Below, in pieces: positions 1 to 8,708 of a stretch of DNA of 9,115 nucleotides. Numbering within the stretch: position 1 is the first letter of the stretch; every line of letters starts with the position of its first letter. The DNA lies in the NCBI GenBank assembly GCA_002719135.1, contig PBGU01000023.1, positions 44,377 through 53,491 on the forward strand, given 5' to 3'. A program made the position numbers and the translations under genes. The notes below the pieces were generated by a model. It saw nothing but the letters and a program-made list of their open reading frames with translations. It did not search any database and had not been told where the DNA came from. Source of the DNA: Gammaproteobacteria bacterium (GTDB lineage: Bacteria; Pseudomonadota; Gammaproteobacteria; Pseudomonadales; Azotimanducaceae).

Positions 1-476
1 ACATACCGTTCTGAGAACCCAGTGATCTCTTCGATTTCCGCACCAGAGATTTGCCGGATCACTTTTCCCGGGGAACCGAGGACAAGAGATCCGTCCGGGA
101 TTTCCTTGCCTTCGGTAATCAACGTGTTACTACCGACAAGACAGTTGTTACCAATAATGGCTCCATTCATCACAATGGAGTTAATCCCTATTAGCGAGTT
201 ATTTCCGATCGTGCACCCGTGTAAAACCGCTTTATGTCCCACCGTAACGCGGTCGCCAATCGAAACCGGGAAATCTTCGTCCATATGAACCACACAATTG
301 TCTTGAATGTTGGATTCTTGACCAACAATTATCGCGTCGTAGTCGCCCCTCAGCACCGCCCCCCACCAGACGCTCGCGTGATTCTTCAAGGTCACCTCTC
401 CGATAACCACTGCGGTATCTGCTACAAAGAACTGGCCTTCCGTTTTAACACGTCGGCTTTCGAGTTCGTAAATCAT
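1..476 (-). CDS. Gamma-carbonic anhydrase family protein (YrdA-like), C-terminus cut by window edge
   Basis: Left-handed beta-helix (hexapeptide repeat) protein of the gamma-carbonic anhydrase / YrdA family; 158 complete codons are visible and the reading frame is still open at base 1. With the start at 476 the visible residues include the RGD motif (43-45), the NIQD motif with Gln58, and three histidines at the metal-ligand positions: His64, His81 (VGHK) and His86 (LHGC). Repeats of the I-G-x-x type run from about residue 23 to 120, followed by the LGSPGK motif (133-138) typical of the family just before its C-terminal helix. Archaeal Cam uses an extra acidic loop as proton shuttle that is not evident here, so carbonic anhydrase activity is uncertain; many bacterial members have no proven substrate. 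The start at 476 (MIYEL) fits family N-termini and has a G-rich run upstream. An ATG at 500 with GGAG six bases upstream is a good alternative, adding eight residues. The gene diverges from the NUDIX gene across about 114 bp. Confidence 0.9.
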   Translation of the reverse strand, partial: MIYELESRRVKTEGQFFVADTAVVIGEVTLKNHASVWWGAVLRGDYDAIIVGQESNIQDNCVVHMDEDFPVSIGDRVTVGHKAVLHGCTIGNNSLIGINSIVMNGAIIGNNCLVGSNTLITEGKEIPDGSLVLGSPGKVIRQISGAEIEEITGFSERY

Positions 477-590
477 GAACGCCCCCTTCAAGAAATACAT
501 TTTGCGCTCCGCCCACACTGCGTTACAAATGGTGTTCGCATTTCATGTTAATTTCGTTTGGATGTTTCACGGAAATCTCTCAATTATCCG

Positions 591-1142
591 ATGAAGTTTT
601 GCAGTACCTGCGGTGCGGCAATCACCTTAAAGGTTCCTCCCGGAGACAATCGTCCAAGGGCAGTCTGTGACGCATGTGGGGCGATCCACTATGACAACCC
701 TAAAGTGGTGGTCGGTTGCTTGGCGATTGACGGCAGCGGCGTCCTGTTGTGTCGGCGCGGGATCAATCCACGCTCGGGGTTTTGGACATTGCCTGCTGGT
801 TACCTTGAAAAAGGCGAAACCACTGAACAGGGTGCCGTTCGGGAAACATGGGAGGAAGCTCGCGCGCGTGTCAAGATCGACTCTCTTTATACGATCTTCG
901 ATCTCCCCTACATATCTCAAATCTACATGTTCTACAGATCGAAATTGCGAGATGGGCTCTTTTCAGCCGGTGAGGAAACCGTCGAAGTGCGGGTCTTCGC
1001 CGAAAGAGATATCCCCTGGGGTGAACTCGCTTTCCCGGTAGTAGAACGAACTCTGGAGCACTATTTTCGTGACCGACAAACCGACGAATTTCCAATGCAC
1101 GTGGAATCCATCGAAAAACGACCGATTCGTCGTCAACCTTAA
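591..1142 (+). CDS. NUDIX hydrolase with N-terminal zinc ribbon
   Basis: A 183-residue protein that should hydrolyse a nucleoside diphosphate linked to another group; the substrate (ADP-ribose, NADH, FAD or other) cannot be read from sequence. An N-terminal zinc ribbon is formed by Cys4-x2-Cys7 and Cys26-x2-Cys29, followed by the HYDNPK segment (33-38) typical of the Nudix_N_2 / NudC-like ribbon. The NUDIX domain starts at about residue 38. Its box runs from Gly70 to Ala92, with Gly70, Glu76, Arg84, Glu85, Glu88 and Glu89 in the canonical places. The late glycine of the box is Arg91, which I recall as common in this zinc-ribbon clade. The C-terminus is basic (KRPIRRQP). The ATG at 591 is chosen because it places the first CxxC right after the start, as in relatives. 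A TTG at 558 in frame would add 11 unlike residues. Neither start has a strong Shine-Dalgarno. The gene converges on purL. Confidence 0.93.
   Translation: MKFCSTCGAAITLKVPPGDNRPRAVCDACGAIHYDNPKVVVGCLAIDGSGVLLCRRGINPRSGFWTLPAGYLEKGETTEQGAVRETWEEARARVKIDSLYTIFDLPYISQIYMFYRSKLRDGLFSAGEETVEVRVFAERDIPWGELAFPVVERTLEHYFRDRQTDEFPMHVESIEKRPIRRQP
1114..1133 (-). terminator. Weak candidate rho-independent terminator for purL
   Basis: On the minus strand, 25 bases past the purL stop, a 5-bp stem (ACGAC / GTCGT, plus strand 1129-1133 and 1118-1122) with a 6-base loop is followed directly by a run of five T. The stem is short and only partly G+C, so this is a weak call. It lies inside the 3' end of the convergent NUDIX gene. 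No hairpin was seen downstream of the NUDIX stop on the plus strand. Confidence 0.3.
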
Positions 1143-1157
1143 ACTCACCCCGAAAAA

Positions 1158-4100
1158 TTAGCCTACTGCGACTCGAACGTTGCGAAACAAGCGCAGCCAT
1201 GGACCATCTTCACGATCAATATGCTCCAGAGCGACGTATGAATTTTGGATAGTCCGGAAGACGCGCTCTGGATGGGGCATCATGGCCAACACGCGGCCCG
1301 TCGCTGACGTCATACCCGCGATCCCTTCAGGTGAACCGTTAGGATTGGCCGGGTACGAAGTAGCAACGCCGAGCGAGTCCACATACTGTGCAGCAAGCAT
1401 TCCTGACGCTTCAAAATCGGCCATGGTTTTCGCGTTTTCAAACTCCGCTCGACCCTCACCATGCGCTACCGGTATCGGAATTCGACTATCTCCAAAGGCC
1501 GTGAGCCAAGGGGACTCGTTCAGTGCGACGCGGACCTGCACGGTTCGAGCCTCGAATTGATCTGAACGGTTGCGCACAAAGCGAGGCCAGGACGTCGTGC
1601 CCGGTATCAGTTCTTTAAGTTGAGTCATCATCTGACAGCCGTTGCACACACCTAGCGCAAAAGTGTCTTCCTCAAAGAATCGTTGGAACTGATCCCTAAT
1701 GGCCTCGTCAAAAAGAATCGACTTAGCCCAGCCACCACCGCCGCCTAGAACATCTCCATACGAAAAGCCGCCACACGCGGCAAGTACGCGGAAGTCCGAA
1801 AGATCTTTTAACCCGGAAAACAAATCGGACATATGGACGTCTTCTGCTTCAAATCCGGCGCGGTCGAACGCCGCTGCCATTTCAATCTGACCGTTGACCC
1901 CTTGATCTCGGAGAATAGCAACCCGCGGACGAGCACTCGTAAAAGAAGCAACTACGTTGTCAGAGGGATCAAACAACAACCGCTCACTCACTCCTGAATC
2001 ATGCGCTTTGATCATGCCGTACTCCTCGTCGGAACATTCGGTGTCGTCACGCAATCGCTGCATTTGATAGCTCGTCGTCGCCCATATTTGTTCTAACGCT
2101 GATCTCGATGAATGAAAAACCTCGCGTCCATTGACGTTAACGAAAATTTCTTCGTCCATTCGAGTTCTACCAACGTGGGCTACGCAAATATTTGCCGCGA
2201 CTGCATCAGTCTCAACGGACGCTACATCGCTCATGGGAACTTGGACGACAATGCCCACCTCCTCGTTGAAGAGGTCCGCTAGGACATTATCGGAAGCGAG
2301 AATATCTACACCGATCCGACCTGCAAAAGCCATCTCAAGCACCGTGACGATAAGCCCGCCGTCGGAGCGATCATGCAACGCTAGAACGCGCCGATTCGCA
2401 CATAGTTTTTGTACCGTCTCTAGGAAAACCTTTAGCATCTTCGCGTCATCGATGTCTGGGCACTCGTCCTCAAATCCGTCAAAAATCTGCGAAATCGCAC
2501 TACCCCCAAGCCGCGCCTTGTGGTTAAGCGTGAGCAGAAGTAACTGCGTTTCACCACGCCGTAATTCCGGTGTGATTACGTTGCGAGCATCAGTGATTGG
2601 ACCAAACGCGCTGATATTCACGGTCACGGGCGATGTCACGGATTGAGAATCCTCCGACGTGATCCATGAGGTCTGCATCGAAAGACTATCTTTTCCTACG
2701 GGAATCGCGATCCCCAAAGCGGGACAGAGTTCCAGCCCAACGGCGCTGACAGCTTCGTGAAGCGCTTGATTCTGACCCTCGTGATCGGCGGCAGCCATCC
2801 AGTTTGCCGACAGAACGACGCGATCAAGACTCTCTAAGGGCACGCCCATCAAGTTAGTCAACGACTCGGCCACCGCCATCCGCGCAGAAGCCGCCGAATC
2901 AACTGTCGCGAGGGCAGGTCTTTCACCCATCGCCATTGCTTCTCCACGATACGTATCGAACCCAGCCAAGGTAACGGCTGAGTCGGCGACGGGAACTTGA
3001 TATCGCCCGACCATCTGATCGCGCGCGACAAGACCGGTGATACTTCGATCACCTATCGTAACAAGGAATTTCTTGGATCCGACGGCTGGGAAACGCAAGA
3101 CTCGGCGGATAGCCTCCTCAAAATCGACATCGGGAAATGCGGACGGTGCAAGGGGTTTCGTCTGAGTTTGATAGACGCGCTGCACCTTGGGAGGTTTACC
3201 AAGCAAAGTTGAAAGAGGGAGATCAACAACTGTGAGGCCCGTTTCGCTGTCCTTAACCTGAAGTATTTTCTCTTCAGTCGCTTGGCCGACGATCGCGAAC
3301 GGGCACCGTTCGCGCCGACAGATCGAATCAAAACGTTCGAGTTCCTCTTGTGCCACTGCAAGTACATAGCGTTCCTGAGCTTCGTTACACCAGACCTCCA
3401 TCGGTGACATCGCAGGATCAGCATTGGGGATAGCTTGAAGATCGATACGGCCACCTCGCCTCGCGTCATTAACGAGCTCAGGTATCGCGTTCGAGAGACC
3501 TCCTGCGCCTACATCGTGAATGTGGAGGATCGGATTTTGTGGCCCCAACGCTACGCATCGATCAATTACTTCCTGGCAACGGCGTTGCATCTCCGCGTTA
3601 TCTCGTTGTACCGATGCAAAATCTAGTTCGCTCGACGAAGTACCAGAACCTACGCTAGAGGCAGCGCCACCCCCGAGCCCAATCAACATGGCTGGTCCAC
3701 CCAATACGATTAAATGAGCGTAAACAGGAATTTCGTCCGCATCGATATGGCAGCCACGGATGGTGCCCAAGCCACCGGCAACCATAACTGGTTTGTGGTA
3801 TCCCCATTCGGAAAACGCGTCCACTCGTTGTTCGAATGTCCGAAAATACCCGCAAAGAGCGGGTCGTCCGAATTCGTTGTTAAACGCGGCTGCGCCCACG
3901 GGTCCCTCCAACATTATGTCGAGTGCCGAAACAATTCGCTCCGGTTTCCCAAAACGAGTCTCCCAAGGCTGTATGTCACCCGGAATTTCGAGGTGCGACG
4001 TGGTGAAACCACAGAGGCCGGCTTTCGGTTTCGATCCTCGGCCGACCGCACCCTCATCTCGAATCTCCCCGCCCGAGCCCGTTGCGGCTCCAGCGTATGG

Positions 4101-5000
4101 AGCGATCGCAGTTGGATGATTATGCGTTTCCACTTTCATCACGATATGGGCCGGTTCTTCGACAACTCGGTAAATCTGGTCCGCTGCGTCTGGGAAGAAC
4201 CGCGCGACGACAGGCCCCTCAATCACCGCAGCATTGTCGGAATATGCAGAGAGAATCCCTTTCCCGTTAATACTGCGATGGGTGTTGCGGATCATCTGAA
4301 ACAAGGACTGTTGCTGACGCGATCCGTTAATTAGCCAGGTCGCATTAAATATTTTGTGTCTGCAGTGCTCCGAGTTGGCCTGCGCAAACATCATGAGTTC
4401 GACATCGGTTGGATTTCGACCCAATTCGGCATATGCCGCTACCAGGTATTCGATCTCGTCGTCTGATAGTGCCAACCCTAACTCAACGTTGGCCCCAGAC
4501 AGTGCCACTTCGGGTTCACCCGAGAGATCGATTTCGCCCAGAAGGCCCGGCGCGGACCGGTCGAAGATCATGGAAAACGCCTCGCCATAAATGACCGTTT
4601 CCGTCATGCGATCGTGTAATAAACGAGCGAACCGATCGTCGGCAGAGTCGATAAACCACCGAACCCCCCTTTCAACGCGATTGATTCCCGGGACACCTAC
4701 TAGCCGAAATATATCCGTTGCTTTACTCGACCAGGGTGATGTCGTCCCGATTCGCGGGACCACGACACAATAAGGTTTGCGACCATCTTCGCGAGGTTGA
4801 TGCATTGGTCCATAGTTGAGCAGCGCCTCAACCACTTCCCGTGTTTCTTCTGGGAAAGTCTCCACCGTGTGCAGGAAATGAACGTACTCAGCATCTACCT
4901 CTCCTACCGAATCGTCGATCATGCGCAAACGATCACGTACCTTACCCAGCTTATTTCTGGAAAATGCTGGACGTCCTGTTAATACCTCTACCTGCGACAT
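1158..5000 (-). CDS. purL: Phosphoribosylformylglycinamidine synthase (single-chain PurL)
   Basis: FGAM synthase, cytosolic, fourth step of de novo purine synthesis: FGAR + glutamine + ATP give FGAM, glutamate, ADP and phosphate. The 1280 residues match the single-chain type (E. coli about 1295), not the PurSLQ complex. In order: the N-terminal PurS-like domain (about 1-140), a linker, two PurM-like synthase halves with [12 protein letters not shown] (205-216) and VETHNHPTA (290-298), and a class I glutaminase domain from about residue 1024. The glutaminase triad is visible as Cys1119 (GVCNGC), His1243 and Glu1245 (MPHPE), in register with E. coli Cys1135, His1260 and Glu1262. No frameshift or internal stop is present. 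The ATG at 5000 has GGAAG six bases upstream, and the N-terminus aligns with E. coli PurL. Odd point: residues 1086-1090 are five glycines where E. coli has GAGEG. The gene is last in the guaB-guaA-tadA-purL series, 54 bp after tadA, and converges on the NUDIX gene. Confidence 0.98.
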   Translation of the reverse strand: MSQVEVLTGRPAFSRNKLGKVRDRLRMIDDSVGEVDAEYVHFLHTVETFPEETREVVEALLNYGPMHQPREDGRKPYCVVVPRIGTTSPWSSKATDIFRLVGVPGINRVERGVRWFIDSADDRFARLLHDRMTETVIYGEAFSMIFDRSAPGLLGEIDLSGEPEVALSGANVELGLALSDDEIEYLVAAYAELGRNPTDVELMMFAQANSEHCRHKIFNATWLINGSRQQQSLFQMIRNTHRSINGKGILSAYSDNAAVIEGPVVARFFPDAADQIYRVVEEPAHIVMKVETHNHPTAIAPYAGAATGSGGEIRDEGAVGRGSKPKAGLCGFTTSHLEIPGDIQPWETRFGKPERIVSALDIMLEGPVGAAAFNNEFGRPALCGYFRTFEQRVDAFSEWGYHKPVMVAGGLGTIRGCHIDADEIPVYAHLIVLGGPAMLIGLGGGAASSVGSGTSSSELDFASVQRDNAEMQRRCQEVIDRCVALGPQNPILHIHDVGAGGLSNAIPELVNDARRGGRIDLQAIPNADPAMSPMEVWCNEAQERYVLAVAQEELERFDSICRRERCPFAIVGQATEEKILQVKDSETGLTVVDLPLSTLLGKPPKVQRVYQTQTKPLAPSAFPDVDFEEAIRRVLRFPAVGSKKFLVTIGDRSITGLVARDQMVGRYQVPVADSAVTLAGFDTYRGEAMAMGERPALATVDSAASARMAVAESLTNLMGVPLESLDRVVLSANWMAAADHEGQNQALHEAVSAVGLELCPALGIAIPVGKDSLSMQTSWITSEDSQSVTSPVTVNISAFGPITDARNVITPELRRGETQLLLLTLNHKARLGGSAISQIFDGFEDECPDIDDAKMLKVFLETVQKLCANRRVLALHDRSDGGLIVTVLEMAFAGRIGVDILASDNVLADLFNEEVGIVVQVPMSDVASVETDAVAANICVAHVGRTRMDEEIFVNVNGREVFHSSRSALEQIWATTSYQMQRLRDDTECSDEEYGMIKAHDSGVSERLLFDPSDNVVASFTSARPRVAILRDQGVNGQIEMAAAFDRAGFEAEDVHMSDLFSGLKDLSDFRVLAACGGFSYGDVLGGGGGWAKSILFDEAIRDQFQRFFEEDTFALGVCNGCQMMTQLKELIPGTTSWPRFVRNRSDQFEARTVQVRVALNESPWLTAFGDSRIPIPVAHGEGRAEFENAKTMADFEASGMLAAQYVDSLGVATSYPANPNGSPEGIAGMTSATGRVLAMMPHPERVFRTIQNSYVALEHIDREDGPWLRLFRNVRVAVG

Positions 5001-5054
5001 TAATCGCTTCCGTTAATCTTCTGTCCGAACAAGCCAACGCATTGCGCCAAAACC

Positions 5055-5513
5055 CTACCTCCTCGCCTTGAAAAAGGTCTGGACGAGACATTTGCATTCT
5101 GTTTCTAGCACACGCGTAGACACTTTCATGGCGTGATTATGTGGTAAGTCATCGAGCGTCCGACAAGTGCTTTCGACCGCCCCAGTCTTAGGTTCCGCCG
5201 CCCCGTATACCAAGCGATAAACTCGGGCGTGAATCAACGAACCGATGCACATCAAACAGGGTTCTAACGTGACATACACTGTCGCTCCAGGCAGCCGGTA
5301 GTTGTTTGTGTGAGCGCATGCCGCGCGTAATGCGACTATTTCTGCATGCGCGGTGGGGTCAGCCAACATACGCGGTTGGTTGTAACCCCGACCAATGATT
5401 TCGTCGTCATATACAACGACCGCACCTACTGGGACTTCGTCAGCGAACACAGCCAATTTGGCCTGTTCTAACGCAGCTTCCATGTAGCATGTATCTTGCG
5501 AAACGTTAGTCAA
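5055..5513 (-). CDS. tadA: tRNA-specific adenosine-34 deaminase TadA
   Basis: Zinc enzyme of the cytidine deaminase superfamily that converts adenosine to inosine at the wobble position of tRNA-Arg(ACG), letting it read several arginine codons; normally essential in bacteria. The 152 residues carry HAE (His56 zinc ligand, Glu58 proton shuttle) and PCLMC (Cys86 and Cys89 zinc ligands), with EVPVGAV (26-32) and YVTLEPC (80-86) matching E. coli TadA closely. The C-terminus is shorter than the E. coli protein (about 167 aa). The start is a TTG at 5513 with an AAGG core seven bases upstream. The first in-frame ATG (5483) would remove ten residues that align with the N-terminal helix of the E. coli enzyme and has no clear ribosome site, so TTG is preferred. 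It sits 22 bp after guaA and 54 bp before purL. In E. coli and Pseudomonas mltF lies between tadA and purL; it is absent here. Confidence 0.96.
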   Translation of the reverse strand: MTNVSQDTCYMEAALEQAKLAVFADEVPVGAVVVYDDEIIGRGYNQPRMLADPTAHAEIVALRAACAHTNNYRLPGATVYVTLEPCLMCIGSLIHARVYRLVYGAAEPKTGAVESTCRTLDDLPHNHAMKVSTRVLETECKCLVQTFFKARR

Positions 5514-5535
5514 TCAAGAACCTTTTTTCACGAGA

Positions 5536-7095
5536 TCATTCCCACTCGATGGTTGCCGGTGGCTTACTCGATACGTCATATACGACGCGCGAAATACCGG
5601 GGATTTCGTTAACGATCCGATTTGCGACATGTCCTAATAGCTCGTGGGGCAGTTGCGCCCAATCGGCGGTCATGAAATCCGTTGTTTCGACCGCTCGTAG
5701 TGCAACGACGTGCTCGTACCGTCTTGAGTCGCCTACCACACCTACCGATCGTACGGGAAGGTATACGACGAAAGCTTGGCTCACCGAGTTATAGAGATTG
5801 GCTCGTCTAAGCTCTTCGAGAAATATCGCATCCGCCTCCCGCAATACCTCGAGGTATGTCTGTCGAACTTCACCCATGACGCGAACCGCCAGTCCTGGAC
5901 CGGGAAACGGGTGTCGAAAAACTCGATCGTAAGGTAATCGAAGCGCTAGACCGATTTGTCGCACCTCGTCCTTAAACAGTTCCCGAAGAGGCTCTACCAA
6001 AGACAGCTGCATTCGATCGGGAAGTCCGCCGACGTTGTGATGCGATTTGATGACATGAGCTTTCCCAAATTTAGAAGCCGCTGATTCGATAACGTCTGGA
6101 TATATCGTTCCCTGCGCCAGCCACCTTACCCCATCGTGTTTCTTAGCCTCTCTTTCAAAGACTTCGATGAACGCGGCCCCGATGATCTTGCGCTTTTCCT
6201 CGGGATCGCCGATGTCGGAAAGACGCTCGACAAACTCATTGGCCGCGTCGACCACCACCAAATTCAACGATTGCCCGTCTTTTCCGGCAAATGTTGCCTC
6301 TACTTCCTCACGTTCGTTTTTTCGCAACAGGCCATTATCGACAAATACGCACACGAGCTGTTCGCCAATCGCTCGCGCGAGCAAGGCCGCCACCACGCTC
6401 GAGTCAACGCCGCCTGATAGTCCAAGGATGACCTTATCATCACCGACTTTTTCCCTGATGCGAGTAACCGCATCATCTATGATGTTCTCGGCCGTCCATA
6501 GACCTTCACAACCACAGAGCTCAATCACGAAGCGTCTGAACAATGCTGCCCCTGCCGTTGTATGAGTAACTTCCGGATGAAACTGCAGTCCGAAAAATGG
6601 TTGGCTCTCATGATTCATTGCCCCGATAGGGGCATTTTGTGTCGACGCGCTAAGTACGAACCCAGGAGGAAGTTCAGTGACTCTGTCACCGTGGCTCATC
6701 CAAACGTCAAGTTCATTGCCAAGCCCCGATAAAAGGGGCCCACCTCGGTTGAAGACACGTGCCGGACCGAATTCGCGTTCGGAAGAACTCTGCACGGTGC
6801 CTCCAAACTGCGCCGCCATTGCCTGCATTCCATAACAAATACCAAGAACTGGCACACCTAGGTCGAATACACCGTCCGGTATACGCGGAGTATCCACATC
6901 CGTAACAGTTTCCGGCCCGCCCGAAAGAACCACGCCTCGTGGCGCAAATTCCTTAATAAACCCGGAATCGATGTCAAAAGGGTGAATTTCACAATAAACG
7001 CCACTTTCTCGTATTCGTCGGGCGATCAGTTGGGTCGTTTGCGAACCAAAATCGATGACGAGAATACGTTCAGTTTGAATGTCGGCGGCAGACAT
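5536..7095 (-). CDS. guaA: GMP synthase (glutamine-hydrolysing)
   Basis: Converts XMP to GMP with ATP and glutamine, the last step of guanine nucleotide synthesis; cytosolic and usually dimeric. The 519 residues comprise a class I glutaminase domain (about 10-195) with triad Cys87 (GICYGM), His173 and Glu175 (FHPEV), an ATP-pyrophosphatase domain with P-loop SGGVDSS (227-233), and a C-terminal dimerisation domain with HPFPGPG (395-401), ending in KPPATIEWE as in E. coli GuaA (525 aa). The full-length frame is intact. The ATG at 7095 fits the family N-terminus; its Shine-Dalgarno (GGGAG) is 11 bases upstream, farther than ideal, so translation may rely partly on coupling to guaB, whose stop is 22 bp away. 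The N-terminal stretch [10 protein letters not shown] reads more like alphaproteobacterial GuaA than the enteric one, while the C-terminal domain is gammaproteobacterial in style. Confidence 0.98.
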   Translation of the reverse strand: MSAADIQTERILVIDFGSQTTQLIARRIRESGVYCEIHPFDIDSGFIKEFAPRGVVLSGGPETVTDVDTPRIPDGVFDLGVPVLGICYGMQAMAAQFGGTVQSSSEREFGPARVFNRGGPLLSGLGNELDVWMSHGDRVTELPPGFVLSASTQNAPIGAMNHESQPFFGLQFHPEVTHTTAGAALFRRFVIELCGCEGLWTAENIIDDAVTRIREKVGDDKVILGLSGGVDSSVVAALLARAIGEQLVCVFVDNGLLRKNEREEVEATFAGKDGQSLNLVVVDAANEFVERLSDIGDPEEKRKIIGAAFIEVFEREAKKHDGVRWLAQGTIYPDVIESAASKFGKAHVIKSHHNVGGLPDRMQLSLVEPLRELFKDEVRQIGLALRLPYDRVFRHPFPGPGLAVRVMGEVRQTYLEVLREADAIFLEELRRANLYNSVSQAFVVYLPVRSVGVVGDSRRYEHVVALRAVETTDFMTADWAQLPHELLGHVANRIVNEIPGISRVVYDVSSKPPATIEWE

Positions 7096-7117
7096 GGATT
7101 TACTCGCTCCCGCCTCG

Positions 7118-8587
7118 CTAGCTTACCGGGTAGTTGGGCGCTTCTTTGGTTATAGCCACATCGTGCACATGGTTCTCTGAAAGGCTCGCCGAGGAAATTC
7201 GGACAAATTCAGGCTCTTTGCGCATCACCTCGATTGTTTCTGATCCCGTATACCCCATCGAAGCCCTTAATCCGCCCATCAGTTGATGCACCACTGGACC
7301 GACAGGACCCCGGTAAGGCACCCGTCCTTCCACGCCTTCCGGCACCAACTTACCAAGATCGTTTTCAGGTTCCTGGAAGTATCGGTCACTAGAACCATGC
7401 TGTTCGGCCATCGCTCCGAGAGAACCCATGCCCCGATACGACTTATAAGTACGGCCCTGGTATAACTCTACGTCTCCCGGCGCCTCGTCCGTTCCGGCTA
7501 ACAGCGCGCCGACCATGACAACGTTAGCGCCTGCACACACTGCTTTCGCAATATCCCCGGAAAATCTGACGCCACCGTCAGCAACAATCGGGACTGCATC
7601 GCCGTTTGATTCCGCAGCAACTTCTGCAATGGCCGTAATCTGGGGAACGCCGATCCCTGAGACAACCCGCGTTGTACAAATACTGCCAGGGCCAATACCC
7701 ACTTTGATAGCATCGACACCCGCATCAATCAAGGCACGCGCACCGTCGCGCGTCGCCACATTCCCGCCAAGAATGGGAACATCGGGATACTTTTGTTTTA
7801 TCCAACTTATGCGATCTAATACACGCTGTGAATGACCGTGTGCAGTATCAACCACGATGATGTCAGCGCCTGCTTCAACTAAAGCCGCAACTCGTTCGTC
7901 GGTCTCGTCACTAGTCCCAACCGAAGCTCCAGTACGAAGCTGCCCCAGCGCATCCTTGCACGCGTTTGGATAGGCTTGGGCTTTGGTGATGTCCTTCACC
8001 GTTACCATACCTTTCAATTCAAAATCATCGTTAACCAGAAGTACCTTTTCAATCCGATGGGACTGCAACAATTCGGTGATAGATTCGAACGATGCGTCTT
8101 CGCGGGCGGTGATTAGACGATCACGGGAAGTCATAACATCCTTTACTTTCGCTTCCATCCGGTTTTCAAAGCGAATATCTCGGCTTGTAACAATCCCCAG
8201 AAGGTTTGTTCCCTCCACCACTGGCACCCCCGAAATCTGCCGCTCCGAGGTCAGCGTACGTAGATCGCCAACGGTCGCGCCAGGACCGATTGTCACGGGG
8301 TCGCGAATAATACCGCTCTCAAACTTCTTCACAGCGCGGACCTCTCGTGCCTGATCTTCCAGCGGCATGTTCTTGTGCACGATACCGATGCCACCTTCTT
8401 GTGCTAAAGCGATGGCCAAACGAGATTCCGTTACGGTGTCCATAGCAGCAGACATCAACGGAATATTGAGGACGATGTCTCGGGTGAGCTGAGTGGTTAA
8501 CTCGACCTCGGAAGGCAGGACTTTAGAGTATGCGGGCAGCAGCAGGACGTCATCGAAGGTTAGTGCTTCGTTAACAATCCGCAGCAT
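7118..8587 (-). CDS. guaB: Inosine-5'-monophosphate dehydrogenase
   Basis: IMP dehydrogenase oxidises IMP to XMP with NAD+, the committed step to GMP. The 489 residues (E. coli 488) form a TIM barrel interrupted by two CBS domains at roughly 93-205, which in relatives bind adenine and guanine nucleotides and tune activity. Visible motifs are the catalytic loop GSICTTR with Cys304 (E. coli Cys305), the IMP-binding DGG (337-339), and the flap region [10 protein letters not shown] (384-393). Tyr404 and Gln405 follow, and Arg402 is also retained. The ATG at 8587 has a strong GGAGGG five bases upstream. It is the first gene of the minus-strand unit, followed 22 bp later by guaA, and is divergent from xseA as in E. 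coli. A candidate promoter and a leader inverted repeat lie upstream. Nothing in the protein is unusual. Confidence 0.98.
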   Translation of the reverse strand: MLRIVNEALTFDDVLLLPAYSKVLPSEVELTTQLTRDIVLNIPLMSAAMDTVTESRLAIALAQEGGIGIVHKNMPLEDQAREVRAVKKFESGIIRDPVTIGPGATVGDLRTLTSERQISGVPVVEGTNLLGIVTSRDIRFENRMEAKVKDVMTSRDRLITAREDASFESITELLQSHRIEKVLLVNDDFELKGMVTVKDITKAQAYPNACKDALGQLRTGASVGTSDETDERVAALVEAGADIIVVDTAHGHSQRVLDRISWIKQKYPDVPILGGNVATRDGARALIDAGVDAIKVGIGPGSICTTRVVSGIGVPQITAIAEVAAESNGDAVPIVADGGVRFSGDIAKAVCAGANVVMVGALLAGTDEAPGDVELYQGRTYKSYRGMGSLGAMAEQHGSSDRYFQEPENDLGKLVPEGVEGRVPYRGPVGPVVHQLMGGLRASMGYTGSETIEVMRKEPEFVRISSASLSENHVHDVAITKEAPNYPVS

Positions 8588-8606
8588 GTTTGCCCTCCGG
8601 AAAGTA

Positions 8607-8626
8607 AGCGCGCAATCTTACGCGCT
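8607..8626. repeat. Inverted repeat in the guaB leader
   Basis: Perfect 6-bp arms AGCGCG (8607-8612) and CGCGCT (8621-8626) surround eight bases. A second, interlocked pair GTAAG (8604-8608) and CTTAC (8617-8621) shares the same stretch, so the two hairpins exclude each other. It lies between the candidate guaB -10 and its ribosome site. It could be an operator half-site pair, a leader hairpin, or chance; no regulator can be named. It is only a loose match to the enteric PurR box and lacks that box's central CG. Confidence 0.4.
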
Positions 8627-8636
8627 GGTGGCCGTC

Positions 8637-8664
8637 TCTGTAAACACACGCAGTCGCACGTCAA
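8637..8664 (-). promoter_or_regulatory. Candidate sigma-70 promoter for guaB-guaA-tadA-purL
   Basis: Reading the minus strand, TTGACG (8664-8659, five of six to the -35 consensus) is followed after 16 bases by TACAGA (8642-8637, three of six to the -10 consensus). This would start transcription about 40-45 bases before the guaB ATG. The -35 is good and the -10 poor, which could fit a regulated promoter. No other promoter of similar quality was seen in the short gaps before guaA, tadA or purL. Confidence 0.4.
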
Positions 8665-8673
8665 CACCGAGGC

Positions 8674-8700
8674 TTGTCACTCCCGTGAGGCAGGCTTAAT
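8674..8700 (+). promoter_or_regulatory. Candidate promoter for xseA
   Basis: TTGTCA (8674-8679, five of six to the -35 consensus) and CTTAAT (8695-8700, four of six to the -10 consensus) are 15 bases apart, shorter than the usual 16-18. If used, transcription would begin within a few bases of the GTG start of xseA, giving an almost leaderless mRNA. Its -35 lies ten bases from the guaB -35 on the other strand, a back-to-back layout. Confidence 0.3.
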
Positions 8701-8708
8701 CTGACTTC

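Noticed and set aside
22..551. Two plus-strand open frames at the left edge (22-288 and 234-551)
   Set aside because: Both lie opposite the gamma-carbonic anhydrase gene, whose hexapeptide repeats and metal ligands make the minus strand the real coding strand.
667..1041. 124-codon plus-strand open frame within the NUDIX gene
   Set aside because: Out-of-frame shadow; the zinc ribbon and NUDIX box lie in the other frame.
2131..2646. 171-codon plus-strand open frame, rich in serine and threonine
   Set aside because: Antisense to intact purL; the composition is that expected from the complementary frame.
3714..4334. 206-codon plus-strand open frame opposite purL
   Set aside because: It is antisense to conserved PurL sequence and its translation has no recognisable domain; a shadow of the purL frame.
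5001..5054. Possible separate promoter or terminator in the tadA-purL gap
   Set aside because: No paired -35/-10 boxes and no stem longer than three or four base pairs were found.
8610..8625. Possible PurR operator upstream of guaB
   Set aside because: About ten of sixteen positions agree with the enteric PurR box, but the central CG is missing and no evidence places PurR in this organism.
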